A DNA stretch of 64,000 bases from JAQTRU01 sp041645555. GTDB taxonomy: Bacteria; Patescibacteriota; Patescibacteriia; Patescibacteriales; JAQTRU01. Made by a program: the position numbers and the translations under genes. Within the stretch, counting starts at the first letter, position 1; each line of letters opens with the position of its first letter. This document shows, piece by piece, positions 1 to 8,208 of this stretch. Below the pieces are notes generated by a model. It worked only from the letters and a program-made list of their open reading frames with translations. It was not told the origin of the DNA and did no database searches. The stretch is from contig JBAZPX010000002.1 of assembly GCA_041645555.1 (NCBI GenBank), positions 1 to 64,000 on the forward strand. Direction: 5' to 3'.

Positions 1-41
1 GAACGGGACAAGCAAAGTGTTATTGCCGTTATTCAACTATT

Positions 42-80
42 ATAGATTTCTCCCCCTCGGCAAGCTCGGGGTCGAAATGA
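42..80. repeat. Solo terminal-repeat-like sequence
   Basis: The stretch reads AGATTTCTCC, then a small palindrome CTCGGCAAGCTCGG, then GTCGAAATGACA. It has the same architecture as the arms of the GIY-YIG cassettes elsewhere in the window (AGATTGC, palindrome, CTCGCAATGACA), with different bases. I read it as one arm of a related repeat family. No partner arm is visible because the window starts here. Confidence 0.5.
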
Positions 81-85
81 CAAAA

Positions 86-114
86 TAAAAAAAGGACGCT
101 TTTTAGGGCGTCCT
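86..114 (-). terminator. Intrinsic terminator of the first small ORF
   Basis: On the minus strand AGGACGC pairs with GCGTCCT and is followed by a run of T. It lies just downstream of the small minus-strand ORF. Confidence 0.8.
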
Positions 115-135
115 GGAGATATTTCTCCTGGTTGT

Positions 136-423
136 TTACGCGAAATTTATTGTTCCATCATGGGCGATGAAGAATGTTCCTGCGAAAGTACCTTCCATTT
201 TTTCTCTGTCGTCGGAGTGGATAAAGCTGATATTTTTTATTACCTTGCCAACTTCTCCGAAAGATTCGCTGACTTTCCCGTTTCCATTTTTATGGAGAAG
301 GAGGACTGCTCCGTCGCCCATGGCGATTTGTTTCAAGCGGTTGAGCACGCCGGGGCGGAATATTTTTTCGTTGATTGCCACAACTTTTTCATCAGCCCGT
401 TGAGAGGGAACGTTTGACATCAT
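136..423 (-). CDS. Small hypothetical protein with strong SD
   Basis: A 95-aa soluble protein that I do not recognise. The case for a real gene is the minus-strand start context AAAGGAGAAACCGTATGATG, a good SD about 6 nt before the first of two adjacent Met codons, together with the intrinsic terminator just past the stop. The SD is partly paired in a small hairpin (CCTTT-N5-AAAGG). It belongs to a set of short SD-led, terminator-ended genes in this window that contrast with the mostly SD-less housekeeping genes. No signal peptide or membrane segment is seen. Confidence 0.6.
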   Translation of the reverse strand: MMSNVPSQRADEKVVAINEKIFRPGVLNRLKQIAMGDGAVLLLHKNGNGKVSESFGEVGKVIKNISFIHSDDREKMEGTFAGTFFIAHDGTINFA

Positions 424-598
424 ACGGTTTCTCCTTTTTCAGAAAGGTTTTAGCGCAGAAACAAACAGCAGGGAAGAGAATTAAAATAATAAGTTATTCG
501 CGTTTTTTTGTTTTTGAAATAACAAAATGCTTTTGGCAAGCATCTAAATTTGAGCAATTTATATTTTTAATATAGACCATTTTTAACAAAAAGTCAAG

Positions 599-1675
599 AT
601 GAACGCAAATTATCCCTTAATTTTCCTTATTTCCGTATTGCTTACGGTAATTTCTACTTTGCTGGTTAAATATTTAGCCGGCAGATTTAATATAGTGGAC
701 AAACCGGTTTTAGAGAGGAAAATCCATAAAACCAATGTGCCGCTCTTGGGCGGGTTAGCGATTTTTTTGTCTTTTTTCATAACGCTTTATTTTACGAGAG
801 GCCAACTTCTCTCTGGCAATCTTGAAATTCATCACTGGCTTGGGTTTTTTATTGGCGCCTGCCTTTTAATGATTGGCGGGTTTTTAGACGATAAATATAA
901 TTTAAAGCCAGGCTGGCAGTTTGTTTTTCCGGTCCTGGCCAGTTTAGCCATCGTCGCCGGCGGGGTGGAGATTGGAAAAATTACTAATCCTTTAGGCGGG
1001 TTTTTATATTTAGACGAATGGAAAATACCAATAACCGAATGGGGCGGGGCTATGCGCTATTTTGTGGTTTTATCGGACTCGCTTATAATCCTCTGGCTTC
1101 TGGGCATGATGTATACCACAAAACTTTTAGACGGGCTTGACGGGTTGGTAAGCGGCCTCGGCGCTATCGGCGGCGTTATAATTTTTCTTTTTACGATTAC
1201 GACAAAATATTATCAGCCGGATATTGGTCTCGCCGCTTTAATTTTTTCCGCCTGCTGTTTGGGTTTTTTATTTTTTAACTGGCATCCGGCTAAAATATTT
1301 TTAGGCGAAGGCGGCTCGCTTCTTTTAGGCTTTATTTTGGGGGTTTTAGCCATTATTTCTGGCGGTAAAATTGCCATCGCTTTACTGGTTATGGGTATTC
1401 CGATTTTGGACGTAATTTGGACGATTATCCGCCGCCTCGCCGCGGGCAAAAATCCATTTAAATTCGCTGACCGCGGGCATCTTCATTTCCGTTTGCTTGA
1501 TTTAGGGCTAGGGCAGAAAAAAACCGTTCTTATTTTTTATTGTCTGGCTCTGATTTTCGGGGCCAGCGGTTTGTTTTTGCAAAGCTTAGGGAAAGTTCTT
1601 GCCCTGTCAATTTTATTTGTGTTAATGTTAATTTTGGTTATTGGTTTTAGCTATTTGGACAAAAAGAAAATATGA
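599..1675 (+). CDS. Polyprenyl-phosphate sugar-1-phosphate transferase (MraY/WecA/TagO family)
   Basis: A 358-aa polytopic membrane protein of the glycosyltransferase-4 (MraY/WecA) superfamily. It should transfer a sugar-1-phosphate, probably an N-acetylhexosamine, from a UDP-sugar to undecaprenyl phosphate and so start envelope glycan synthesis at the inner membrane. Visible motifs are the Mg-binding DD at residues 97-98, TKLLDGLDGL near 174-183, NWHPAKIFLGEGG near 227-239 and the cytoplasmic DRGHLHFRL near 291-299. This points to the WecA/TagO branch more than to true MraY. The Asn usual before the LxDGxDG motif is replaced, which is a lineage peculiarity. It overlaps the next gene by 4 bp (ATGA). 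Confidence 0.88.
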   Translation: MNANYPLIFLISVLLTVISTLLVKYLAGRFNIVDKPVLERKIHKTNVPLLGGLAIFLSFFITLYFTRGQLLSGNLEIHHWLGFFIGACLLMIGGFLDDKYNLKPGWQFVFPVLASLAIVAGGVEIGKITNPLGGFLYLDEWKIPITEWGGAMRYFVVLSDSLIILWLLGMMYTTKLLDGLDGLVSGLGAIGGVIIFLFTITTKYYQPDIGLAALIFSACCLGFLFFNWHPAKIFLGEGGSLLLGFILGVLAIISGGKIAIALLVMGIPILDVIWTIIRRLAAGKNPFKFADRGHLHFRLLDLGLGQKKTVLIFYCLALIFGASGLFLQSLGKVLALSILFVLMLILVIGFSYLDKKKI

Positions 1676-2271
1676 AAAAAATAGGTTTATTTTTATTTTT
1701 AATATTAATATTAACCGGCTGCGGGATAAAAAAAGACAATGGGCAGCCGAAAGAAAATATGAATGGAGCTAATATTCTAATGGTAGTGGCGCCGCGGGGT
1801 TTCCGCGATGCCGAATATAGCGACCCGCGAAAAATTTTTGAAGAAGCCGGAATAAAGGTGCAGGTGGCTTCAATCCAGCCAGGCGTGGCGGTTGGAGCGG
1901 AGGGGCTAGAAGTTAATGTTGATTTAACGGTCGGGCAGGCAGAACCGGAAAAATTTGAGGCCGTGGTTTTTATCGGCGGGCCGGGAATGCTGGAAATTAT
2001 TGACGATGAGAGCCTGCAGGTTTTGGCTAAGAAGTTTTATCAGGAAGGAAAAATTACCGCGGCTATCTGCGCCGCTTCGGCGATTCTCGCCCAGGCCGGG
2101 GTTTTAGAAGGCAAGACTGCTGCCGGCTGGTCAGGCGTACGCGAAACAATCGAAAAAGGCGGGGCGACTTTTTCTTCTCAAAGTGTAGTTACGGACGGAA
2201 AAATTATTACGGCCGACGGTCCGGCCTCGGCCCGGGAATTCGGCGAAGAAATCGTGGAAGCTTTACAGTAA
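1672..2271 (+). CDS. DJ-1/PfpI-family lipoprotein
   Basis: A 199-aa protein with a lipoprotein signal (lipobox LTGC, Cys17), so probably anchored on the outer face of the membrane. The rest is a class-I glutamine-amidotransferase-like DJ-1/PfpI domain with IGGPG near 101-105 and the nucleophile-elbow Cys133 in AAICAASA. Members include chaperones, glyoxalases and proteases, so the exact activity cannot be assigned. Export of this fold is unusual. Its start overlaps the previous stop by 4 bp, suggesting translational coupling. The stop codon abuts the first GIY-YIG cassette exactly. Confidence 0.85.
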   Translation: MKKIGLFLFLILILTGCGIKKDNGQPKENMNGANILMVVAPRGFRDAEYSDPRKIFEEAGIKVQVASIQPGVAVGAEGLEVNVDLTVGQAEPEKFEAVVFIGGPGMLEIIDDESLQVLAKKFYQEGKITAAICAASAILAQAGVLEGKTAAGWSGVRETIEKGGATFSSQSVVTDGKIITADGPASAREFGEEIVEALQ

Positions 2272-2665
2272 TGTCATTGCGAGCCCCGAAGCTTCGGGGC
2301 GAAGCAATCTCTGGTTAAATAGAAAAACATGTTAAACGAACGATACTATTTTGTTTACATCAACACTAATAAAACCCATAACGTTTTTTATACTGGCGTG
2401 ACCAATAATTTATTAAACAGAAATTACCAGCATAAAACCCAAGAAAACAAAGTAAGTTTTACCGCCAAATATAAGGTTAATAAATTAGTCTATTGTGAAA
2501 CATTTTCTGATATCCGTGATGCCATTGCCGGAGAAAAGCAGATAAAGGGCGGCTCCAGAAAAGATAAAGTTAACCTTATAATTAAATTAAACCCGGAGTG
2601 GAAAGATTTAAGCTTGGAGATGTAAAACCAGAGATTGCTTCGTCGCTCCGCTCCTCGCAATGACA
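2272..2665. mobile_element. GIY-YIG cassette 1 with terminal inverted repeats
   Basis: An approximately 394-bp unit. The left end TGTCATTGCGAG and right end CTCGCAATGACA are perfect inverted complements. Inside them lie GC-rich palindromic segments, then GCAATCTCTGGTT on the left and AACCAGAGATTGC on the right, also perfect complements. The only gene inside is a 98-aa GIY-YIG protein. The unit starts directly after the stop of the PfpI gene and ends 10 bp before the next start. No transposase is present. Confidence 0.75.
2329..2625 (+). CDS. GIY-YIG endonuclease-like protein, copy 1
   Basis: A 98-aa single-domain protein of the GIY-YIG family (UPF0213/YhbQ-like). The N-terminal FVYINTN and FYTGVTNNLLNR correspond to the GIY and YIG strands and the catalytic-Arg helix. 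The conserved DAIAGEKQIKGGSRK follows, with the candidate catalytic Glu in GEKQIK. Family members cut or nick DNA, but the activity of short stand-alone forms is largely uncharacterised. It is the most divergent of the three copies here and sits alone inside the inverted-repeat cassette. Confidence 0.85.
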   Translation: MLNERYYFVYINTNKTHNVFYTGVTNNLLNRNYQHKTQENKVSFTAKYKVNKLVYCETFSDIRDAIAGEKQIKGGSRKDKVNLIIKLNPEWKDLSLEM

Positions 2666-2675
2666 GGTTCAATTT

Positions 2676-3605
2676 ATGACTAAGCTGGTTAAATTATATT
2701 TAATTTTGTGCTGGGCTTTTATTATTTTTGTTTCGCTCACTACGCCCATGCGGGCTAGCAGCGGGCTCATGGAGCAAATCACTTGTTTAGATAAAGTGAT
2801 TCATTTTGTTTTATTCGGCGTTTTGGCATATTTAATTATTTTAGCCGGCCGGGAATTTAAAAAGATAAATTTTAGAGTTTTGGCTGTGTTTAGTTTCTCC
2901 TTAAGTTTTTTCTACGCTTTGTCCGGTGAGTATTTCCAGACTTTTATACCAAGCCGCGAAGCAAGTGTCTTTGATTTATTGGCCGGGGTGCTGGGCATGA
3001 TTTCTGCCATTGTCTATGCTTTTTATAAATTTCATAGGCTTAAGCCGAAACTTCTTCTTCATACCTGCTGCGCCGGCTGCGGGGTTTATGTCGCCCAGGT
3101 TTTAAAAAAAGACTATGACGTGGTTTTATATTTTTATAACCCCAATATTTATCCGGAAAGCGAATATGGAAAGAGATTAGCCGAGGCCAGAAAAATTGCG
3201 GCTGAATATGGGCTTAAATTAATTCTAGAAAAATATAATCACGAAACTTGGCTTGATAAAATAAGGGGGCAGGAAAAAGAACCGGAGAGAGGAAATCGCT
3301 GCCGAATTTGCTATGGGGACAGGCTGGAGAGTACGGCTAAAATTGCTCGAGAAAAAGGATTTGCCTGTTTTACTACCACTTTGACAATCAGTCCGCATAA
3401 AGACGCAAAAATAATTAGCGAATTAGGTCAGGAGATGGAAAAAAAATATAAAGTTAAATTTTTAGATAAAGATTTTAAAAAGCAGGACGGCTTTAAAAAA
3501 TCATCTTGTTTATGCAAAGAGATAGGGCTTTATCGGCAAAATTATTGCGGGTGTGAATTTTCGCAAGGACACAAAAAGCACGAAAACACTGAAACACGAA
3601 AATAA
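2676..3605 (+). CDS. queH: VanZ-like / epoxyqueuosine reductase QueH fusion
   Basis: One continuous 309-aa frame. Residues 1-118 form a VanZ-like membrane domain with several transmembrane segments and a GEYFQTFIPSREASVFD loop. From about residue 124 it is QueH (DUF208), the non-cobalamin epoxyqueuosine reductase of the last step of queuosine synthesis in tRNA. Cys pairs expected to bind the Fe-S cluster are visible: CCAGC at 131-135, CRIC at 209-212, CLC at 278-280 and CGC at 291-293. Free-standing QueH is normally about 180-220 aa, so the membrane domain is an addition. No other que gene is in the window. Confidence 0.88.
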   Translation: MTKLVKLYLILCWAFIIFVSLTTPMRASSGLMEQITCLDKVIHFVLFGVLAYLIILAGREFKKINFRVLAVFSFSLSFFYALSGEYFQTFIPSREASVFDLLAGVLGMISAIVYAFYKFHRLKPKLLLHTCCAGCGVYVAQVLKKDYDVVLYFYNPNIYPESEYGKRLAEARKIAAEYGLKLILEKYNHETWLDKIRGQEKEPERGNRCRICYGDRLESTAKIAREKGFACFTTTLTISPHKDAKIISELGQEMEKKYKVKFLDKDFKKQDGFKKSSCLCKEIGLYRQNYCGCEFSQGHKKHENTETRK

Positions 3606-3613
3606 CGAAAAGA

Positions 3614-3641
3614 TTGCTTTTTGCTGATTAAATGTTATAAT
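3614..3641 (+). promoter_or_regulatory. Promoter of pilT
   Basis: TTGCTT, 16-bp spacer, TATAAT at 3636-3641 preceded by TGT (extended -10, TGTTATAAT). It lies 47 bp upstream of the pilT start. Confidence 0.65.
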
Positions 3642-3688
3642 AAAGGCAAGATAATTTTTATATTATTTTATTATTTTATTACTAAAAT

Positions 3689-4732
3689 ATGGACATTTCT
3701 TCTTATTTTAAACAAGCTATAGAACAAAAAGCTTCTGATTTGCATTTGGCTTCTGGTAGCATCCCGGTCTTGCGGCTGGAAGGCGAGTTAGTAAAGATGA
3801 ATCATGGCGTGCTTGATGGAAAGGAGATGGAACAGGCGGTGCGCACTCTAGTTGATGAAAAAACATGGGAAAGATTTAGCCGTAAGCGGGAGCTGGATTT
3901 TTCCCAGGAATTTTTTGGCGCCCGTTTCCGCGTTAACTTGCATTACCAGGAAGGAAAAATCGCTTTATCCGCCCGTTTAATCCCCAGTAAAATACCAACC
4001 CCTGAGGAAATCGGCTTAAGCGAGAATATTTACAATTTAACTCATATGCGCGACGGCCTGATTATAGTCACGGGTCCTTCCGGATCCGGGAAATCCACAA
4101 CTCTGGCCGTGATGCTTGATATTATCAATAGCGAAAGGCGCGCTCATATTATTACGATTGAAGACCCGATAGAATATTTATTTGAAGAAAAGCAGAGCAT
4201 TATTGAACAAAGGGAATTAGGCAGCGACACCATGACTTTCGCCTCGGCCTTAAAATACGCTCTGCGGCAGGATCCGAACGTGATTATGGTGGGGGAGATG
4301 CGTGATTTAGAAACCATTTCCGCAGTCTTAACCGCGGCGGAAACCGGGCACTTAGTTTTATCAACTCTGCATACGGCGACGGCCGCGGAAACTATCGCCC
4401 GCATCGTTGACGTTTTCCCTTCGCACCAGCAGCAGCAGATTTTAAGCCAGCTTTCTTCAACCTTGCGGGCCGTCGTCGCCCAGCATTTGCTTCCGGGGAT
4501 AAAAGGCGATCGGGTAGCAGCCCGGGAGGTTATGATAAATAATAGCGCTATCGGCAACCTGATAAGGCGCAATCAAATGGGCCAAATTTATACGGTTATT
4601 CAGACCAGCCAGAAAGAGGGCATGATTACCATGAATAAAGCAATTGATAAACTTCTGCAGGCCGGCCTTATAAGCGAAGAAACGGCCAAGAACAGGAAGA
4701 GGGATTTGGAGACCCAGGCGGCGTATTATTAG
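3689..4732 (+). CDS. pilT: Type IV pilus retraction ATPase PilT
   Basis: A 347-aa hexameric secretion ATPase of the PilT type, which depolymerises type IV pili from the cytoplasmic side. Visible are the N-terminal ASDLHL motif (residues 15-20), Walker A GPSGSGKST (129-137), the Asp box IITIEDPIEY (154-163), Walker B-like NVIMVGEMRD (197-206) and the His box STLHT (225-229). Length and motif order are typical. Pilin-like genes lie about 48 kb away, so the pilus genes are dispersed. It has its own promoter. Confidence 0.95.
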   Translation: MDISSYFKQAIEQKASDLHLASGSIPVLRLEGELVKMNHGVLDGKEMEQAVRTLVDEKTWERFSRKRELDFSQEFFGARFRVNLHYQEGKIALSARLIPSKIPTPEEIGLSENIYNLTHMRDGLIIVTGPSGSGKSTTLAVMLDIINSERRAHIITIEDPIEYLFEEKQSIIEQRELGSDTMTFASALKYALRQDPNVIMVGEMRDLETISAVLTAAETGHLVLSTLHTATAAETIARIVDVFPSHQQQQILSQLSSTLRAVVAQHLLPGIKGDRVAAREVMINNSAIGNLIRRNQMGQIYTVIQTSQKEGMITMNKAIDKLLQAGLISEETAKNRKRDLETQAAYY

Positions 4733-4850
4733 TTACAAATTGCGAATCCATTACGAGTATACAAATATGCCGGTAAATTCTTAATAATTTTTAATCAATG
4801 ATTTAATTTTTATTTGTAAAATTTGTAAAATATTTGTAATTTGTAACTAT

Positions 4851-5177
4851 ATGACTGAAGAGAAATGGAAAGATGTAGTGGGGAATATAAAGGATAATTT
4901 TGAGGTGGAGGATGAGGGCAAGAAACGTTTGGAAGAAATGGGCGGGATTGATGTTGAATTTATTGTTTTTACCGGACCTTTAGGGAAAATGAAGCTGGAG
5001 TTTATTACTAAGCCGGTGGTCCTGGACAAAAAAACCAATTACTCAAATCGGATCGGCTCGGAAACAAAAGTCAATTATGTTTATAGCGAAAGCGAAAAAA
5101 CTAGCCGCTTGGTCGCTTATAAATGGGAGGATAATCAAGAAGAATGGGTAGAGATTGACGGCAGTATGTTTTCATAA
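4851..5177 (+). CDS. Conserved hypothetical protein
   Basis: A 108-aa soluble, mildly acidic protein starting MTEEKWKDVV, with no transmembrane segment or Cys. It has alternating beta-rich segments (VEFIVFTGPLGKMKLEF, RLVAYKWEDNQEEWVEI). Function is not recognised. It lies alone between pilT and dtd. The 118-bp upstream spacer is an AT-rich degenerate repeat (ACAAATTTG-type) of the kind found between many genes here. Confidence 0.65.
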   Translation: MTEEKWKDVVGNIKDNFEVEDEGKKRLEEMGGIDVEFIVFTGPLGKMKLEFITKPVVLDKKTNYSNRIGSETKVNYVYSESEKTSRLVAYKWEDNQEEWVEIDGSMFS

Positions 5178-5252
5178 TAATTTATTTTTAATTTTATAAA
5201 TAAGTCCTAATGCTTTAATTTTTAAACATTAAGAAATTAAAAATTTTAAGAC

Positions 5253-5708
5253 ATGCGAGTCGTAATCCAACGGGTTAAAAGTGCAAATGTTAAAATCGAT
5301 AATGAAATAGTTGGTCAGATCGGCCAAGGTTTATTAGTTCTGTTGGCAGTTCATGTGGATGATACCGAAGACAAGATTGAAAAAATGGCGGCTAAAATTA
5401 TTAATCTAAGAATTTTTTCAGACCCTTCAGCAAGTTCAGGGCAAGTAGACAAAATGAATTTATCAGTAAAAGATGTGGGCGGAGAAATTTTAGTAGTTTC
5501 GCAATTTACTTTATACGGGGACATAAGCAAGGGCAACCGACCAAGTTTTATAGAATCAGCCAGACCGGACAAAGCCATCCCATATTATGAAAAATTTGTT
5601 GCCAAAATAAAGGATAGTGGCCTGGAAACAGCCACCGGAAAATTCGGGGCTATGATGGACGTTAGCCTGATAAATGATGGGCCGGTGACGGTAATAATTG
5701 ACTTGTAA
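5253..5708 (+). CDS. dtd: D-aminoacyl-tRNA deacylase
   Basis: A 151-aa Dtd that hydrolyses D-aminoacyl-tRNA and protects translation from D-amino acids. The catalytic SQFTLYGD block (around residues 83-90) and the C-terminal NDGPVT motif that forms the cross-dimer active site are present. Residues 57-64 (PSASSGQV) interrupt the usual SD-x-KMN turn and are encoded by a GC-rich repeat also found in gyrB. This is a small in-frame insertion relative to ordinary Dtd. It ends 6 bp before the next gene, so the two are probably co-transcribed. Confidence 0.93.
   Translation: MRVVIQRVKSANVKIDNEIVGQIGQGLLVLLAVHVDDTEDKIEKMAAKIINLRIFSDPSASSGQVDKMNLSVKDVGGEILVVSQFTLYGDISKGNRPSFIESARPDKAIPYYEKFVAKIKDSGLETATGKFGAMMDVSLINDGPVTVIIDL
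5423..5442 (+). repeat. In-frame palindromic repeat in dtd
   Basis: CCCTTCAGCAAGTTCAGGGC differs at two positions from the element in gyrB (23788-23807, read on the minus strand). It is read here as PSASSGQ and there, in another frame, as ALRQAQG. Confidence 0.75.
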
Positions 5709-5714
5709 TTAGCT

Positions 5715-6812
5715 ATGCGGTCGGAGAAAAGAAACAAAAGCCATGATAAATTTGTCTTACTGGGTATTTGGAACCAATTTCCGTTGTCAGCCTGGCAATG
5801 GTTTTCCGATATTGCTTTAAATTATTTTCATAGGTTAACAGGGCGGCGGATAAAAGTTTTCACTTATTTTGAAAAGGAATTGCATTACCAATATTTTTTT
5901 GCTGAAGGAGTAAGAGCGTTAAAAAGAGATCTGGATAAATTACCGGCTGGCCGGCAGGAGTTATTAGTAAAAAAAATTATTGACGACTGTGAAAAACAGA
6001 TTCCGGGGCTAGAGATAATATTAAATAAAATAAAAAATCAAAATTTAGGTAAATTGGATAATTCGGACTTAATAGAAATTATAAAGAAGATGATGCTCGC
6101 TTGGTCAAAGGTAACGACGCAGATTTGGTATGTTGTTTTACTGGACATCTGGTATCCGTCTTTACTAGAAAAAAAGAATCTTAAAAAAATCGGGTCAAAG
6201 GTGCGGGATGAGGTCGGAAAAATCCACGAATATTATAACGGAATTGAGTATAAATTATATAAGGAAATAGCCAAGAGACTGATGATGAGCGTTAAAAGTA
6301 TCTATTATTGTTTTCCGGAAGAAATTATAAAAGCCCTGCAAACCGGAAAATCTTTAGAGGTAGCGGCGCAGAAAAGGAGAGAACTGGCTGTAACAATGAG
6401 CACGCCCGCAGGTTATAAAATATATGGGGGCGAGAAGGCTAAGGAATTATTAGGCAAATACAAGCCACCAGCGGCAGGGACGAAAAAATTAAAGGAACTT
6501 CGCGGCCTGGTAGCCAATCGGGGAAAAGTTAGAGGGAGGGTTAGAGTGATAACTTTAGATAAGGAATTTTCTAAATTTAGGGCAGGAGAAATATTAGTGA
6601 CTTTGCAGACAATGACGCAGTATTTGCCGGTTATGAAAAAGGCCAAAGCCATTTTAACTGAATTCGGCGGGCTTACTTCCCACGCCGCCATTATTAGCCG
6701 GGAATTAAAAAAACCTTGTATTGTCGGGATCCAAAATTTACTGGTTTCATTTAAGACAGGAGATAAAGTAAGCGTGGATGCGGAGAAAGGAATAATAAAA
6801 AAACTTAAATGA
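5715..6812 (+). CDS. PEP-utilising mobile-domain protein, unusual N-terminus
   Basis: A 365-aa protein. The last about 90 residues form a PEP-utiliser mobile (swivelling) domain with GGLTSHAAIISRELKKPCIVG, containing the phosphohistidine of PEP synthase and pyruvate phosphate dikinase. The first about 250 residues are helical, starting around LLGIWNQFPLSAWQW. I see no ATP-grasp domain, so it cannot be a complete PEP synthase. A separate ATP-grasp partner or a domain used for docking is possible. LPAGRQ near residue 76 may be another repeat-encoded insertion. It lies 6 bp after dtd. Confidence 0.75.
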   Translation: MRSEKRNKSHDKFVLLGIWNQFPLSAWQWFSDIALNYFHRLTGRRIKVFTYFEKELHYQYFFAEGVRALKRDLDKLPAGRQELLVKKIIDDCEKQIPGLEIILNKIKNQNLGKLDNSDLIEIIKKMMLAWSKVTTQIWYVVLLDIWYPSLLEKKNLKKIGSKVRDEVGKIHEYYNGIEYKLYKEIAKRLMMSVKSIYYCFPEEIIKALQTGKSLEVAAQKRRELAVTMSTPAGYKIYGGEKAKELLGKYKPPAAGTKKLKELRGLVANRGKVRGRVRVITLDKEFSKFRAGEILVTLQTMTQYLPVMKKAKAILTEFGGLTSHAAIISRELKKPCIVGIQNLLVSFKTGDKVSVDAEKGIIKKLK

Positions 6813-6923
6813 TAAATTAAAAATAATTATAAAAATTTTTCATTGCACAAACAATTCGTAAAAATTGAACGCATGCGTCGGTTATCACCAGATGTGAAGT
6901 AGTAACATCCGTGTTCATCAAAA

Positions 6924-6958
6924 ATTGGGGAATTTCAGAAGTCATGAATTTCCCCAAT
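6924..6958. promoter_or_regulatory. Hairpin upstream of slipin gene
   Basis: ATTGGGGAA and TTCCCCAAT form a perfect 9-bp stem, extended after one T:T mismatch by TTC/GAA. It lies 58 bp before the preferred slipin start, without a T run. Another small hairpin (GATGT...ACATC) lies just before it. Function is unknown. Confidence 0.5.
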
Positions 6959-7015
6959 GAATTTCTATGGTTTATTTTAAATATTTTATTTTTAATTTTT
7001 TATATTTTTAAATTT

Positions 7016-7771
7016 ATGGAAACATTTTACATCATTTTGGGAATCATAGTTTTTTTGTTCCTTATCAGTTTAAAGCAGATTAATCAGTATGAGCGCGGAG
7101 TTAGGTTTACTATGGGCCGCTATTCTGGCATTATGGATCCGGGCTGGAGAATTGTTATTCCGGTTTTTCAGACTTACAGGAATGTTGACATTCGAGTCAA
7201 GGCGGTTGACGTGCCGGACCAGAAAGCCATTACCAGAGACAATGTTTCGGTAATGGTTAACGCGGTTATTTATTATAAAGTTTCTTCGGCGGAAAAAGCC
7301 ATAATTGAAGTGGAAGATTTCCGCTATGCTATTTCCCAGTTTGCCCAAACCACTATGCGTAATATTGTGGGTGAAGCCACTCTGGATGAACTCTTAGCGA
7401 ACCGGGAAAAAATCGCGGAAAGAATCAGGACGATAGTTGACAAAGAAACCGATGTTTGGGGGTTAAGAGTTAATAATGTGGAGCTGAAAGACGTAAGCTT
7501 GCCGGAAGAGATGGAGCGGGTGATTGCTAAGCAGGCCGAAGCGGAAAGGGAGAAAAGGGCGGTTATTATAAAAGCCGAGGGTGAAGTGGCTTCTGCGGAA
7601 AATATGGCCAAAGCCGCCAAAGTTTTAGCCAGTTCCGACGGCGCTTTACATTTAAGAACTTTGCAATCCATTAATGATATATCCTCCGACCAGTCAAATA
7701 CGGTAGTTTTTGCCGTTCCGCTGGAAGTTTTGCGCGCCTTTGACGGCTTTAAAACTATTAAGAAAGAATAA
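7016..7771 (+). CDS. SPFH/stomatin-family membrane protein (slipin)
   Basis: A slipin with one N-terminal transmembrane segment and an SPFH/PHB domain starting at INQYERGVRFTMGRYSGIMDPGWR, as in bacterial stomatins. The C-terminal coiled coil is rich in Ala/Glu/Lys (KQAEAEREKRAV, EGEVASAENMAKAAK). Such proteins oligomerise at the membrane, often beside an NfeD protein, which is not visible here. The frame is open from a GTG at 6911, but family alignment favours METFYIILGI at 7016 (251 aa). The longer version would read through the upstream hairpin. Confidence 0.88.
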   Translation: METFYIILGIIVFLFLISLKQINQYERGVRFTMGRYSGIMDPGWRIVIPVFQTYRNVDIRVKAVDVPDQKAITRDNVSVMVNAVIYYKVSSAEKAIIEVEDFRYAISQFAQTTMRNIVGEATLDELLANREKIAERIRTIVDKETDVWGLRVNNVELKDVSLPEEMERVIAKQAEAEREKRAVIIKAEGEVASAENMAKAAKVLASSDGALHLRTLQSINDISSDQSNTVVFAVPLEVLRAFDGFKTIKKE

Positions 7772-7775
7772 AAAT

Positions 7776-8204
7776 ATGTCAAAAAAGCTAAAAATTCTTA
7801 TTGTTTTATTAGTTATTGTTCTCGTCCTATTTTTGTATTTGGTTCTAACTTCAAGGCCGCTTGATGGGGGCGCGGGGGTAAAAGCGGACAACCAGGCGGA
7901 TGAAATAAAAGAGAAGCTAGTCAGCGATTACAAAAATAGCGCGAACAGGATTTTGGCCGATTATTGGCAATTAGTTCAAGGAAAGGACGTTCCGGCTGAG
8001 GAAGGCGGGTATTTAAAGAATCGGCTCTTAGAATTAAAAGTCCCGGCCGATTTTAAAGAGTTGCATCTTAATTTAGTAATGTCTTTGACAAAACTGGAGG
8101 ATTATCTAAAAAATGGGGACGAAAAAGAAAAGGAAGAAAGCGGGCGACTAATGAATAAGGCTACAACCAGTTATGACTGGCTGGGCAATGGGTCTAGCAA
8201 TTGA
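7776..8204 (+). CDS. Membrane-anchored small hypothetical protein
   Basis: A 142-aa protein starting MSKKLKILIVLLVIV, 4 bp after the slipin stop. It has one N-terminal signal-anchor (residues 6-26) and then a soluble helical domain with DYWQLVQGKDVP and LKVPADFKELHLNLVMSLTKLEDYL, probably extracytoplasmic. The frame is open upstream into the slipin gene, but that start would precede the signal anchor. The pattern is common in CPR proteins of unknown function. Co-transcription with the slipin is likely. Confidence 0.7.
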   Translation: MSKKLKILIVLLVIVLVLFLYLVLTSRPLDGGAGVKADNQADEIKEKLVSDYKNSANRILADYWQLVQGKDVPAEEGGYLKNRLLELKVPADFKELHLNLVMSLTKLEDYLKNGDEKEKEESGRLMNKATTSYDWLGNGSSN

Positions 8205-8208
8205 ACAT

